From Puia dinghuensis (GTDB lineage: Bacteria; Bacteroidota; Bacteroidia; Chitinophagales; Chitinophagaceae), in NCBI GenBank assembly GCA_026225275.1, contig JAMFSL010000023.1, positions 1 to 33,558 on the forward strand: DNA of 33,558 bases, given 5' to 3'. The position numbers and the translations under genes were made by a program. Positions 7,314 through 14,935 of this stretch are shown here, in pieces. A model generated the notes under the pieces. That model was not told the DNA's origin. It saw nothing but the letters and a program-made list of their open reading frames with translations, and searched no databases. The first letter of the stretch is position 1. The number at the start of each line of letters is the position of its first letter.

Positions 7314-9581
7314 ATGTCTGTATTCAATCAATCTCGTAGTAATATTATCCGCCTCATTTTTGCCGGGATGTTCCTGATCATAGCGGCACAATTATTCCAC
7401 CTCCAGATCATTTCAAAAAAATACAAACAACAGGCCCAGGAAAATGCGCTGTATCGAAAGAGCGTCTATCCAACACGCGGTATTATCTATGACCGGAAAG
7501 GCCGGGCTATTCTCAACAATACGATCCTTTACGATCTGATGGTCACACCCGCCCAGGTCAAAAATATAGACACGGCTTATTTCTGCCAGCTGGTGAATAT
7601 CGACACGGCCGAATTCCGCAGCCGTGTCCTCGACGCCCGGATTAAGAATGGCCCTTTCCGGCCGACGATCTTCGAAGATCTCCTCCCACCGGATATGTAT
7701 GCCCGCCTGGAAGAAAACCTCTGGAAATTTCCAGGTTTCAACCTGCAGGAGCGCCCGGTCAGGGTCTATCCTTTCGATGCAGCCGCCCACATCATGGGCT
7801 ATGTCGGCGAGGTGGACTCGGCGATCCTGCGCCGGTCTAATAATTACTATCAGCTGGGTGACTATGTCGGACGTAGCGGACTCGAACAATACTACGAAAA
7901 AGAGCTGATGGGTCAGCGGGGAACCGAATTCTGGATCAAGGACAACAAGAACAGGCTGGTAGGCCGTTACCAGGATAAGGCCCTGGACACACCCGCCATC
8001 GCAGGGAAAAACCTCAACACCTACATGGATATCGAGCTGCAGCAGTTGGCCGAACGCCTGCTGTCAGGAAAGACCGGCGCCGTCGTTTGTATCGATCCTA
8101 AGACCGGCGGTGTATTGGCCATGGCCTCAGGCCCTACCTATGACCCCAATAGCCTGACAGGCCCCGACAAGCAATCCAACTATGCCCGGCTGGCCCTGGA
8201 TGTATCCGGACCACTCCTTAACCGGGCTATCAAGGGCCAGTATCCGCCCGGATCCACCTATAAGCCGCTCGGCGCGTTGATCGGTCTGGATGAAGGCGTC
8301 ATTACACCGGCTAGCGGGATCGACTGCCGGGGTTTTTATTATGGATGCGGCGAGGTGCGGAGATGTGACGAAAAAACGCCGGGCCATGCGGCCAATCTTC
8401 GACTGGCCATTGCGCATTCCTGTAACTCATTCTTTTACAATGCTTTTCGCTTGGAAGTCGACGACCCCGTCTTTCACAGCCCTCGGATCGGCCTGATGAA
8501 ATGGAAGGAGTACGTCAATGCCTTCGGCCTGGGTCATCGGCTGGGGGTCGACCTGCCCAGTGAAGATGGCGGCAATATCCCGGATACTACCGCTTATGAC
8601 AAAGATTATCACCGCTCCTGGAATTCATGTACCATGGTGACCATCGGTATCGGTCAGGATAAGATGCAGGAAACGCCGCTGCAGATCGCGAATGCGATGT
8701 GTATCGTCGCCAATAAGGGATTCTACTATACCCCCCACTTCGTCAAAAATATCGAGGCATCGGCTGAGGATGACACATTGCTGAGCCGGTTTCATGAAAA
8801 ACATACGGCCGTTTCTCATATTTCCGAAGAAGACTACGAAACGGTGCAGAGCGGAATGCAGGGTGTAACGGAGATCGGTACCGGCCAGATAGCCAGGATC
8901 CCGGGGATCAATATGTGCGCAAAAACGGGTACCGCTGAGAATAAAACGGTCGTCGACGGAAAGGTCCTCAAACTCAGGACACACTCCATCTTTGCCTGTT
9001 TCGCGCCTCGTGAGAATCCGAGGATTGCAGTAGCGGTCATCATCGAGAACGGCGGCTATGGCAGGGATGCGGCTGCGCCTATCGCCTCGCTGCTGGTAGA
9101 GAAATATCTGAACGACACTATCGCAACAGACCGTCTGCACATAGAAGACGAGATGACGAATAAGAATACGATGCCGGGCTACCTGGTCCGGCGTCAGTAT
9201 AAGACCGACTCTGTTCGTGCGGCAGACTGGGCAAGGCAGAGCGGTGACAGCACACGGTGGATCAAATACCAGATACCTTCCTTTCGGTATATGATGCTGG
9301 ATACGTCCTACAATTCCAAAAGCCCGATCTATCTTAGCCTGCATAAGGCACCGCTCTATAAGAGTGCGCTGGCCGAACGGTTAGCCAGGATCAGGGCGCA
9401 GGCTGCTGCACAGCAACAGACCATAGACAGCAGCAGGCCCAACCATACGCCGGATACCAGCGGAGCGCCGCCCAAACCCCAGCCGGCTTCACGGCCCCGG
9501 CCGGTAGATACTGCCATTAAAAAGTCTCCGCCCCGAGCGCCTGTCAAAGAAGATTCTATTCACAAAGATTCTACCCGCTAA
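7314..9581 (+). CDS. mrdA: Penicillin-binding protein 2 (elongasome transpeptidase)
   Basis: Class B PBP that crosslinks peptidoglycan during cell elongation, working with the SEDS polymerase RodA encoded 4 bases downstream. The 755-residue product has one N-terminal membrane helix (about 11-30), a PBP dimerisation (pedestal) domain starting at YPTRGIIYDRKG (52-63), and a transpeptidase domain. The catalytic motifs are all present: STYK with Ser314 and Lys317, SCN at 369-371 and KTGT from Lys537. After the catalytic domain comes a C-terminal region rich in Pro, Ser, Ala and Lys (last ~60 residues), probably a disordered periplasmic tail and longer than in Proteobacterial PBP2. The ATG at 7314 follows a TACTTTG motif (7283-7289) that only partly fits the -7 box. 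Confidence 0.95.
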   Translation: MSVFNQSRSNIIRLIFAGMFLIIAAQLFHLQIISKKYKQQAQENALYRKSVYPTRGIIYDRKGRAILNNTILYDLMVTPAQVKNIDTAYFCQLVNIDTAEFRSRVLDARIKNGPFRPTIFEDLLPPDMYARLEENLWKFPGFNLQERPVRVYPFDAAAHIMGYVGEVDSAILRRSNNYYQLGDYVGRSGLEQYYEKELMGQRGTEFWIKDNKNRLVGRYQDKALDTPAIAGKNLNTYMDIELQQLAERLLSGKTGAVVCIDPKTGGVLAMASGPTYDPNSLTGPDKQSNYARLALDVSGPLLNRAIKGQYPPGSTYKPLGALIGLDEGVITPASGIDCRGFYYGCGEVRRCDEKTPGHAANLRLAIAHSCNSFFYNAFRLEVDDPVFHSPRIGLMKWKEYVNAFGLGHRLGVDLPSEDGGNIPDTTAYDKDYHRSWNSCTMVTIGIGQDKMQETPLQIANAMCIVANKGFYYTPHFVKNIEASAEDDTLLSRFHEKHTAVSHISEEDYETVQSGMQGVTEIGTGQIARIPGINMCAKTGTAENKTVVDGKVLKLRTHSIFACFAPRENPRIAVAVIIENGGYGRDAAAPIASLLVEKYLNDTIATDRLHIEDEMTNKNTMPGYLVRRQYKTDSVRAADWARQSGDSTRWIKYQIPSFRYMMLDTSYNSKSPIYLSLHKAPLYKSALAERLARIRAQAAAQQQTIDSSRPNHTPDTSGAPPKPQPASRPRPVDTAIKKSPPRAPVKEDSIHKDSTR

Positions 9582-9585
9582 TATC

Positions 9586-10938
9586 ATGAATCAAAGAAAC
9601 CCCGCCATATCAAAAGGTGTTGACTGGTCATTGGTCTGGATCTGGTTCATCCTTTGTTCCATCGGCATCACCAGCATCTTCGCTGCATCCTGGCATGAAG
9701 GCGATAATATTTTGCAGGGGTTCATTTCACTGAAAACGGATTATAGCCGCCAGTTACTGTTCTTTATCATCGCCGGCATTGTCGGTACGTTTATCCTGCT
9801 GACGGATAGTAAATTTTTCACCGCGACAGCAAATCTGGGGTATGCCTTTGGTATCTTTCTGCTACTGCTGGTCTTTCCTTTTCACTCCCGCGTGAAGGGT
9901 ACGGAGTCTATCATCCGGTTCGGGAGCGCCTTCCAGCTGCAACCGGCGGACCTCTGCAAGCTATTCGTCAACCTCGCCCTGGCGAAGTATTTGTCCCGGG
10001 TGGAGACCAACTTCACCCGCCCGCGCTCGCAGCTGATTGCCACCGTCATTGCTCTTGTACCGGCTATGCTCAGCATCATGCAAAAAGAGACTGGTCTTGC
10101 CCTGGTCTATTTCTCCTTCTTCCTGGTGATGTTCCGGGAAGGGCTGCCCCCCTCTGTGCTGATCATCGGCTTTTCTTTTGCCGTCCTCGTCGTGGCCACA
10201 CTATTGATGGATCCCAATACGCTGGCGCTGGTTCTCACAGGCATCGCTCTGCTGGCCATCTATGTCCTCCGCAGAGTCGTCAAGCGTAACCGGGCAGTCC
10301 TCTTTTTGATTGTCGGTATCTGGTTTGTCTGCGTGGGAGTGCAGCGGTTCGTTGTTCCTTTTGTCTTCGATCATGTCTTCCAGCCCTACCAGGTAAAAAG
10401 GATCTACGATGCCATTGGTAAGGATTATGTGCCTAAAGACCAGGCTGCAGAAGCAGCCCTGGAGTCTGCCGAACAGAAGACGGGCGCGAAGAAAAAGGAC
10501 AATAACTACAACGTCAAACAAAGTAAGATCGCCATCGGTAGCGGCGGCCTCATCGGGAAGGGTTTGCTCAAGGGTACGCAAACGAGATATGATTTTGTGC
10601 CGGAACAAAAGACCGACTTCATTTTCTGTACGATCGGGGAAGGCTTTGGATTTACGGGCAGCATTATCTTCCTCGGCATTTATGTTCTTTTGCTGATGCG
10701 CATCGTCTCTATCGCCGAACGACAGCGAAGCGTATTCAGCCGCGCCTATGCGTATGGCGTCGCCAGTGTTTTCTTCTTCCATATCATCATCAATGTCTGT
10801 ATGACTATTGGCCTGGCTCCCGTGATCGGGATCCCATTGCCCTTTGTAAGTTACGGGGGCACCTCCCTGCTAACTTTCAGTATCATGATTTTCATCCTTG
10901 TCCGGCTGGATGCGGATCGGCAAATGGTGCTGCGATAA
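9586..10938 (+). CDS. rodA: SEDS peptidoglycan glycosyltransferase RodA
   Basis: Polytopic inner-membrane polymerase that builds glycan strands from lipid II for sidewall growth. The 450-residue protein has about ten helices. Family blocks are seen: QLQPADLCKLFVNLALAKYL (118-137, normally QPSE), VPEQKTDFIFCTIGE (338-352, including the conserved loop Asp344), and PLPFVSYGGTSLLT near 415-428. An insertion of about 25 Ala/Lys/Glu-rich residues (roughly 281-306, around QAAEAALESAEQKTGAKKKD) lies in the large periplasmic loop just before the conserved NYNVKQSKIAIGSGG segment; the short E. coli-type loop lacks it. The ATG at 9586 is 4 bases after the PBP2 stop. Last gene of the cluster. Confidence 0.94.
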   Translation: MNQRNPAISKGVDWSLVWIWFILCSIGITSIFAASWHEGDNILQGFISLKTDYSRQLLFFIIAGIVGTFILLTDSKFFTATANLGYAFGIFLLLLVFPFHSRVKGTESIIRFGSAFQLQPADLCKLFVNLALAKYLSRVETNFTRPRSQLIATVIALVPAMLSIMQKETGLALVYFSFFLVMFREGLPPSVLIIGFSFAVLVVATLLMDPNTLALVLTGIALLAIYVLRRVVKRNRAVLFLIVGIWFVCVGVQRFVVPFVFDHVFQPYQVKRIYDAIGKDYVPKDQAAEAALESAEQKTGAKKKDNNYNVKQSKIAIGSGGLIGKGLLKGTQTRYDFVPEQKTDFIFCTIGEGFGFTGSIIFLGIYVLLLMRIVSIAERQRSVFSRAYAYGVASVFFFHIIINVCMTIGLAPVIGIPLPFVSYGGTSLLTFSIMIFILVRLDADRQMVLR

Positions 10939-10972
10939 TTTTCACTGAAGTCGAAGGGCTAAACTAACTTTG
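10939..10972 (+). promoter_or_regulatory. Promoter with exact TAnnTTTG -7 box, four bases before the MBL-hydrolase ATG
   Basis: TAACTTTG occupies 10965-10972, an exact match to the Bacteroidota -7 box, and TTTTC at 10939-10943 sits 21 bases further upstream as a weak -33 element. The ATG begins at 10977. Transcription would start at or next to the A of that ATG, so the mRNA would be leaderless or nearly so. Confidence 0.55.
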
Positions 10973-10976
10973 CACC

Positions 10977-11744
10977 ATGCGAATCATTCCCCTGTCCGAA
11001 GGCGCCTTCACCATCGACAAGACTAAACGCTTCGTCCCTTTCGATACCGCGCAGGATGACCTGCAGGAACGGCCGGTGGGCAGCCTGCTGGTAGAAGTAC
11101 AGCCCTTTGCCGTCGTTACTACCGACGATATCCTGGTCATCGATACGGGCCTGGGCTTTGAGAAGGAAGGACAGCTCCAGCTCTATTCCAATCTGCTGCA
11201 GGCAGGCATCGATCCGGCGAAGGTCACGAAGGTGCTGATGAGTCACCTGCATAAGGATCATGCCGGCGGTATCAGCCATGAATCTGGCTCCGGCAGCATC
11301 GCCCCCCGCAAACTTTCCTTTCCCAATGCAAAATATTATGTTCAACGCCGCGAGTTGGAATATGCCTTTGAAAAAGGTCCTTCCTCTTATCTGACAGAAG
11401 AATTGGAGCCGCTGAAGACGTCACCGCAGGTTGTCTTCCTCGATGGTGATGGCGTGCTGGATGGCTATATCCGTTATACTGTTACGGGCGCGCATTGTCC
11501 GTGGCACCAGGTGTTCTGGATTGTTGACGGCGGTGAAACGACTTTCTTCGGCGGCGATGTCGCTCCTCAACTACAGCAGATGAAAAGCCGTTTTGTGGCG
11601 AAATATGACTACGATGGAAAACTGGCGATGGAACTGAGACAGGAATGGTGGCGCAAGGGACAAGAAGAAGGATGGACTTTCCTGTTTTATCACGATGTGA
11701 AGACGCCGGTCTTCGGTCCGTCTGATCCCTCAACCCCGCGCTGA
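10977..11744 (+). CDS. MBL-fold metallo-hydrolase
   Basis: A 255-residue cytosolic protein of the metallo-beta-lactamase superfamily; no signal peptide. The metal-binding set appears complete: HLHKDH at 90-95, His173 and His177 in GAHCPWH (the usual GHTPGH spot, here modified), Asp194 in FGGDVAP and His239 in FYHDVKTP. Hydrolases of this type cut esters, thioesters or lactones such as acyl-homoserine lactones or glutathione thioesters; the substrate cannot be told here. The C-terminal DPSTPR is encoded within a GC-rich hairpin whose loop holds the TGA stop. It is transcribed from its own promoter after rodA and converges with the ECF-sigma operon. Confidence 0.85.
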   Translation: MRIIPLSEGAFTIDKTKRFVPFDTAQDDLQERPVGSLLVEVQPFAVVTTDDILVIDTGLGFEKEGQLQLYSNLLQAGIDPAKVTKVLMSHLHKDHAGGISHESGSGSIAPRKLSFPNAKYYVQRRELEYAFEKGPSSYLTEELEPLKTSPQVVFLDGDGVLDGYIRYTVTGAHCPWHQVFWIVDGGETTFFGGDVAPQLQQMKSRFVAKYDYDGKLAMELRQEWWRKGQEEGWTFLFYHDVKTPVFGPSDPSTPR

Positions 11745-11817
11745 GCGCGGCTTACATTAAAACCAGATTAAAGGCTAATGTTTGTCCTAACGGACATCAT
11801 GGTGCAACCGGCGCCAT
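11736..11817. repeat. Chain of four hairpins overlapping and following the MBL-hydrolase stop codon
   Basis: In order: ccgcgc-tga-gcgcgg (11736-11750, the loop is the stop codon), acatta/taatgt (11754-11781), tgtcc/ggaca (11783-11796) and atggtgc/gcgccat (11799-11817, with one G-T pair). They are almost contiguous and lead straight into the minus-strand terminator at 11818-11848. On the plus strand none is followed by a T-run, so they are not standard terminators, although they could protect or end the MBL-hydrolase transcript. Confidence 0.55.
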
Positions 11818-11848
11818 AAAAAAAGGCCTGCTCTGGAAAGAGCCGGCC
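11818..11848 (-). terminator. Intrinsic terminator of the ECF-sigma operon
   Basis: Read on the minus strand: GGCCGGCTCT, loop TTCC, AGAGCAGGCC (one mismatch), then seven T (11824-11818). The hairpin begins about 93 bases after the stop of the last gene of the minus-strand operon (11941). Confidence 0.75.
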
Positions 11849-11940
11849 GTTGCTAACCTATGAAAAACACCAAGTTCAAATATCGTTATTCGGGGATCTA
11901 TTGATATAATTTATTCGGTAAACGGGCCAAATGTCGGGGT

Positions 11941-12378
11941 TTATGGTCCTCCTGGCGGCAAACCTGCGGGCGGACCTGCGGGATAACCATTTCGCTGCCT
12001 GCGTAACATCTCCTGTTGAACAAGCCTGTTAAAGTCTATCTCAGCCTGAAAAAAATCATTGATCTTAGGCGGCGGAATCGCTTTCAAAAATTCCACGCTG
12101 TATTTCTTCTTTATATTGAGCAATGCTTCTTCCTTGGCTAACTCGTTATGATTAGGATCGCGCCGGAAATTGAAGATCACTTGCCGAACCTCTTCTGAAT
12201 ACAAGTTATAGATAGGCCAAAACTTTTGAGCTTCCTGGGGCGTCAGCTGCAACCGGGTCGTGATAAAACCAGTTTTCATAGCTTCCAGTTGACCAGCCAT
12301 ATTACGCTTCTGGCCTTGCGACCATGCCGGCAGGGTCAACCAGCATAGAACTACCAATACGGAGAATAATTTTTTCAT
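11941..12378 (-). CDS. Secreted Spy/CpxP-like protein, last gene of the ECF-sigma module
   Basis: A 145-residue protein with a signal peptide (MKKLFSVLVVLCWLTLPAWS, cleavage likely near residue 20). It then carries a helical stretch with TTRLQLTPQEAQKFWPIYN (about 40-58). The LTPxEAQKFWPIYNxY pattern is familiar from Bacteroidota periplasmic proteins encoded beside ECF sigma factors and resembles the LTxxQ motifs of Spy/CpxP chaperones. The C-terminus is Pro/Gly-rich (PAGPPAGLPPGGP). Its ATG is 8 bases after the stop of the PEGYF-repeat membrane protein, so the two are co-transcribed. A role as envelope-stress chaperone or as feedback sensor of the sigma factor is inferred from context; direct function is unknown. 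Confidence 0.65.
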   Translation of the reverse strand: MKKLFSVLVVLCWLTLPAWSQGQKRNMAGQLEAMKTGFITTRLQLTPQEAQKFWPIYNLYSEEVRQVIFNFRRDPNHNELAKEEALLNIKKKYSVEFLKAIPPPKINDFFQAEIDFNRLVQQEMLRRQRNGYPAGPPAGLPPGGP

Positions 12379-12386
12379 TGTTACGT

Positions 12387-13295
12387 CTAATTCGTTGCAA
12401 TGTCATTTGCTCTTCCATGCTCTTCCATATATTGCTGCAATTCATTATCAGGTACATTTCCCAGGAGGCTTTTTACGTCACTGTCATCCATATCCAGCGT
12501 AGCGGTGCTGTTAGTGACAGACTCCGTTTGAATGGAGTTCGCATCTTCCAGATAATTCTCGATATCCTGGTCGCTCACCTTGTGAAGGCCTTGAGATAAA
12601 CCCCCTAGCGACGCACTTTGCGCCAGCTCAACCTGCGCCGTGTGTTGCCCCTCATTGGTCTTTGTCATACCTGTGTGCAGCTGCGGCCAGCTAAACACCA
12701 GTATCACACATGCGGCAGCTGCCACCCCGGCAAATTTCCACCAATGACCTTTCACTAGTTTCCCTCTGCTTCCGATCGGAACAACTTTAGCACCGGCATT
12801 ATCATGGATCGCTTGATGGATTCCCTCATGGATCGCCTTCTCCTTTGCTGCCGCCGGAAGATAATCAAAATATCCCTCCGGTGCGATGTACGTTGCTTTA
12901 TCTTTCAGTACGGACAATATAGGCGATACTTCTTCAAAATAACCTTCTGGCAGCTGGTAAGGGTTTACCCTGCTGATCCGGCTAACGATGGAGGAAATCC
13001 GGGCCAGTTCTTCCCCTACACTCTCCCCCATGGGACTCGATGCGGGACTCGACATGGAATTTATCCGGCCCAGCACCCGCGAGGCAAAATCGTCAAAATA
13101 TCCTTCAGGAACACTGAATGTCAACGATTTAGACAAATTCGACGCCAGCTTCGCCTCTTCGATCCGGTTCAGGATCATCAGCGGCAAACCTTCGAAATAA
13201 CCTTCCGGTAATCCATAAGGTACTTGCCTGCCAATCCCCTCCACCAGAGCGCTCAGCGACCGCAACTCGTCCGATATGTCATTCTTCGCTTGCAT
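12387..13295 (-). CDS. PEGYF-repeat single-pass membrane protein, probable anti-sigma factor
   Basis: A 302-residue protein lying between an ECF sigma factor (31 bases upstream) and a secreted Spy-like protein. One membrane helix is predicted at about 186-205 (WKFAGVAAAACVILVFSW). The N-terminal half is cytosolic in the anti-sigma orientation and holds four PEGYF motifs at 30-34, 63-67, 116-120 and 139-143. They alternate between a long unit (ELxxLSxxVxxIxR, then PYxLPEGYF) and a short unit (VPEGYFDDF or APEGYFDYL), giving an ABAB pattern. The C-terminal periplasmic part is Ser/Thr-rich and ends in an acidic helix (ELQQYMEEHG). No zinc-binding HxxxCxxC motif is present. Position and topology suggest that it holds the sigma factor at the membrane; this is inference. 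Confidence 0.6.
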   Translation of the reverse strand: MQAKNDISDELRSLSALVEGIGRQVPYGLPEGYFEGLPLMILNRIEEAKLASNLSKSLTFSVPEGYFDDFASRVLGRINSMSSPASSPMGESVGEELARISSIVSRISRVNPYQLPEGYFEEVSPILSVLKDKATYIAPEGYFDYLPAAAKEKAIHEGIHQAIHDNAGAKVVPIGSRGKLVKGHWWKFAGVAAAACVILVFSWPQLHTGMTKTNEGQHTAQVELAQSASLGGLSQGLHKVSDQDIENYLEDANSIQTESVTNSTATLDMDDSDVKSLLGNVPDNELQQYMEEHGRANDIATN

Positions 13296-13326
13296 CTATT
13301 TTCAGACCCCGTTGGTTAATTAAAGT

Positions 13327-13878
13327 TTAATGATTCAGGATATAATCCTCTATTTTTTTGACTGCATGATGATAAGAGGCCTTCAGTGCACCCTCGGAAG
13401 TATCCAGAACACGGCTCATTTCTTCGTACGGCATTTCATCGTAATAGCGAAGGGTGAACACAACTCTTTGTTTTTCAGGAAGTTGTTGGATGGCCAATTG
13501 GAGTTTCCACTCCAACTTATTGGGATCGAAGTATTTGTCGGCAATAACCTTGTTGCTGAGACCGGATTCCGTCTCATCCAGGGAGGAGGTAGCCTTTCGC
13601 TTTTGTTGTTCGAGGTAGCTCAGGCATTCATTGGTGGCGATCCGGTACAGCCAGGTATATAATTGTGAGTCTTCCCGGAAATTTTCCAGCCCGTTCCATA
13701 CCCGGATAAAGACGTTTTGCAGCACATCATTGGCATCTTCATGTTCCACTACCATTCGTCGGATATGCCAGTACAGCTTTTCCTGGTATTTCTTGATAAT
13801 AGCCGTGAATGCCTTCTCTTTGGTCTCAGGGTTTCGAAATTGCAAAAGCAGCTCTGTATCTTGGATGGTCACCCCCAT
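13327..13878 (-). CDS. ECF-type RNA polymerase sigma factor (sigma-70 family)
   Basis: A 183-residue protein with the two domains of extracytoplasmic-function sigma factors. The sigma-2 region shows EDANDVLQNVFIRVWNGLEN and TWLYRIATNECLSYL (-10 recognition). The sigma-4 region shows LPEKQRVVFTLRYYDEMPYE and the helix-turn-helix SRVLDTSEGALKASYHHAVK (-35 recognition). The start was set at ATG 13878; the frame reaches a TTG at 13887, but the ATG gives a more normal N-terminus. It begins 14 bases after the transketolase-subunit stop and heads the module with the PEGYF protein and the Spy-like protein. Envelope-stress control is the likely job. No TAnnTTTG box precedes it, so it may be co-transcribed with the transketolase gene or use a self-recognised promoter. 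Confidence 0.9.
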   Translation of the reverse strand: MGVTIQDTELLLQFRNPETKEKAFTAIIKKYQEKLYWHIRRMVVEHEDANDVLQNVFIRVWNGLENFREDSQLYTWLYRIATNECLSYLEQQKRKATSSLDETESGLSNKVIADKYFDPNKLEWKLQLAIQQLPEKQRVVFTLRYYDEMPYEEMSRVLDTSEGALKASYHHAVKKIEDYILNH

Positions 13879-13892
13879 GAATAGCAATTTGG

Positions 13893-14858
13893 CTAACTGT
13901 TATTTTTTTTTCTGGCCATCACTTTCTCGACGGCGGAAAGAATATCCGGTGTATCCAGCCCGTATTTAACCATCAATTGCGCAGGCGTGCCACTTTCCCC
14001 GAAGGTATCTTTGGTGCCTACATATTCAATCGGTGCTGGAAAATGCCGGACCAAAGTCTGTGCAACAGCGTCACCCAACCCCCCGATGATATTATGTTCT
14101 TCGGCAGTGACAGCACAACCGGTCTTTTTCACGGATGCCAGAATAGCGGCCGTATCCAGGGGTTTAATCGTGTGGAGATTGATCACTTCCACCGAAACGC
14201 CTTTTTCCTCCAGGATCTTTCCGGCTTCGATGGCCTTCCACACCAGATGCCCGCAGGCAAAGATGGACACATCCGTTCCTTCGGAAAAGATCTGGGCCTT
14301 ACCGATCTCGAAAGGCAGCTTGTCCGTAAAGATCGGCCATACGGGCCGGCCAAAACGAAGATAAACGGGTCCCACATAGTCGGCGATGGCGATGGTCGCC
14401 GCCTTGGTTTGTGCATAGTCGCAAGGCACGATCACTGTCATGCCCGGCAGCATTTTCATCAGTCCGATGTCTTCCAGGATCTGATGAGTGGCCCCGTCTT
14501 CCCCTAAGGTTACCCCAGCGTGTGAGGCGCATATTTTTACATTCTTACCGGAATAGGCGACAGACTGCCGGATCTGATCGTATACCCTTCCGGTAGAGAA
14601 ATTGGCAAAAGTTGTTGTAAAGGGGATCTTACCGCCTATCGTCAGCCCGGACGCAATACCGATCATGTTGGCCTCTGCAATGCCGCATTGTACAAACCGC
14701 TCGGGAAATTCCTTGATAAACTGGTTCAGCTTCATCGAGCCGAGCAGGTCCGCGGTGAGAGCTACGATATTAGGGTTCTTGCGACCTGCTTCTACGATTC
14801 CATCTCCAAATCCGCTGCGAGTGTCTTTCTGTCCGGTGACCTGAATGTCTTTTAACAT
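13893..14858 (-). CDS. Transketolase, C-terminal subunit
   Basis: A 321-residue protein covering the pyrimidine-binding and C-terminal domains of a transketolase. Transketolase moves two-carbon units between sugar phosphates in the pentose phosphate pathway. Seen are DTRSGFGDGIVEAG at the N-terminus, CGIAEANMIGIASGLTIGG (about 58-76, with the cofactor-activating glutamate) and ASHAGVTLGEDGATHQ (about 111-126). The diphosphate-binding domain is absent, so this is one half of a split two-gene enzyme. The N-terminal partner usually sits beside it, but neither flanking gene (ECF sigma factor, galE) is that subunit. TTACTTTG on the minus strand (14929-14922) is a one-mismatch -7 box about 60 bases upstream. 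The protein ends just after an A9 run in the coding strand. Confidence 0.9.
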   Translation of the reverse strand: MLKDIQVTGQKDTRSGFGDGIVEAGRKNPNIVALTADLLGSMKLNQFIKEFPERFVQCGIAEANMIGIASGLTIGGKIPFTTTFANFSTGRVYDQIRQSVAYSGKNVKICASHAGVTLGEDGATHQILEDIGLMKMLPGMTVIVPCDYAQTKAATIAIADYVGPVYLRFGRPVWPIFTDKLPFEIGKAQIFSEGTDVSIFACGHLVWKAIEAGKILEEKGVSVEVINLHTIKPLDTAAILASVKKTGCAVTAEEHNIIGGLGDAVAQTLVRHFPAPIEYVGTKDTFGESGTPAQLMVKYGLDTPDILSAVEKVMARKKNNS

Positions 14859-14935
14859 TATTGCCGAGATTGAGGTTAATTATTAATGGATATCAGAGAC
14901 GTCGATCCCTGGTTTGGCCTACAAAGTAAAGGAGT

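Noticed and set aside
13893-13920. A9 run near the end of the transketolase-subunit gene as a programmed frameshift fusing it to the sigma factor
   Set aside because: The reading frame of the sigma factor meets a TAA (13902-13900) directly after the run, so slippage would not give a fusion. The clean stop and a separate ATG explain the junction.
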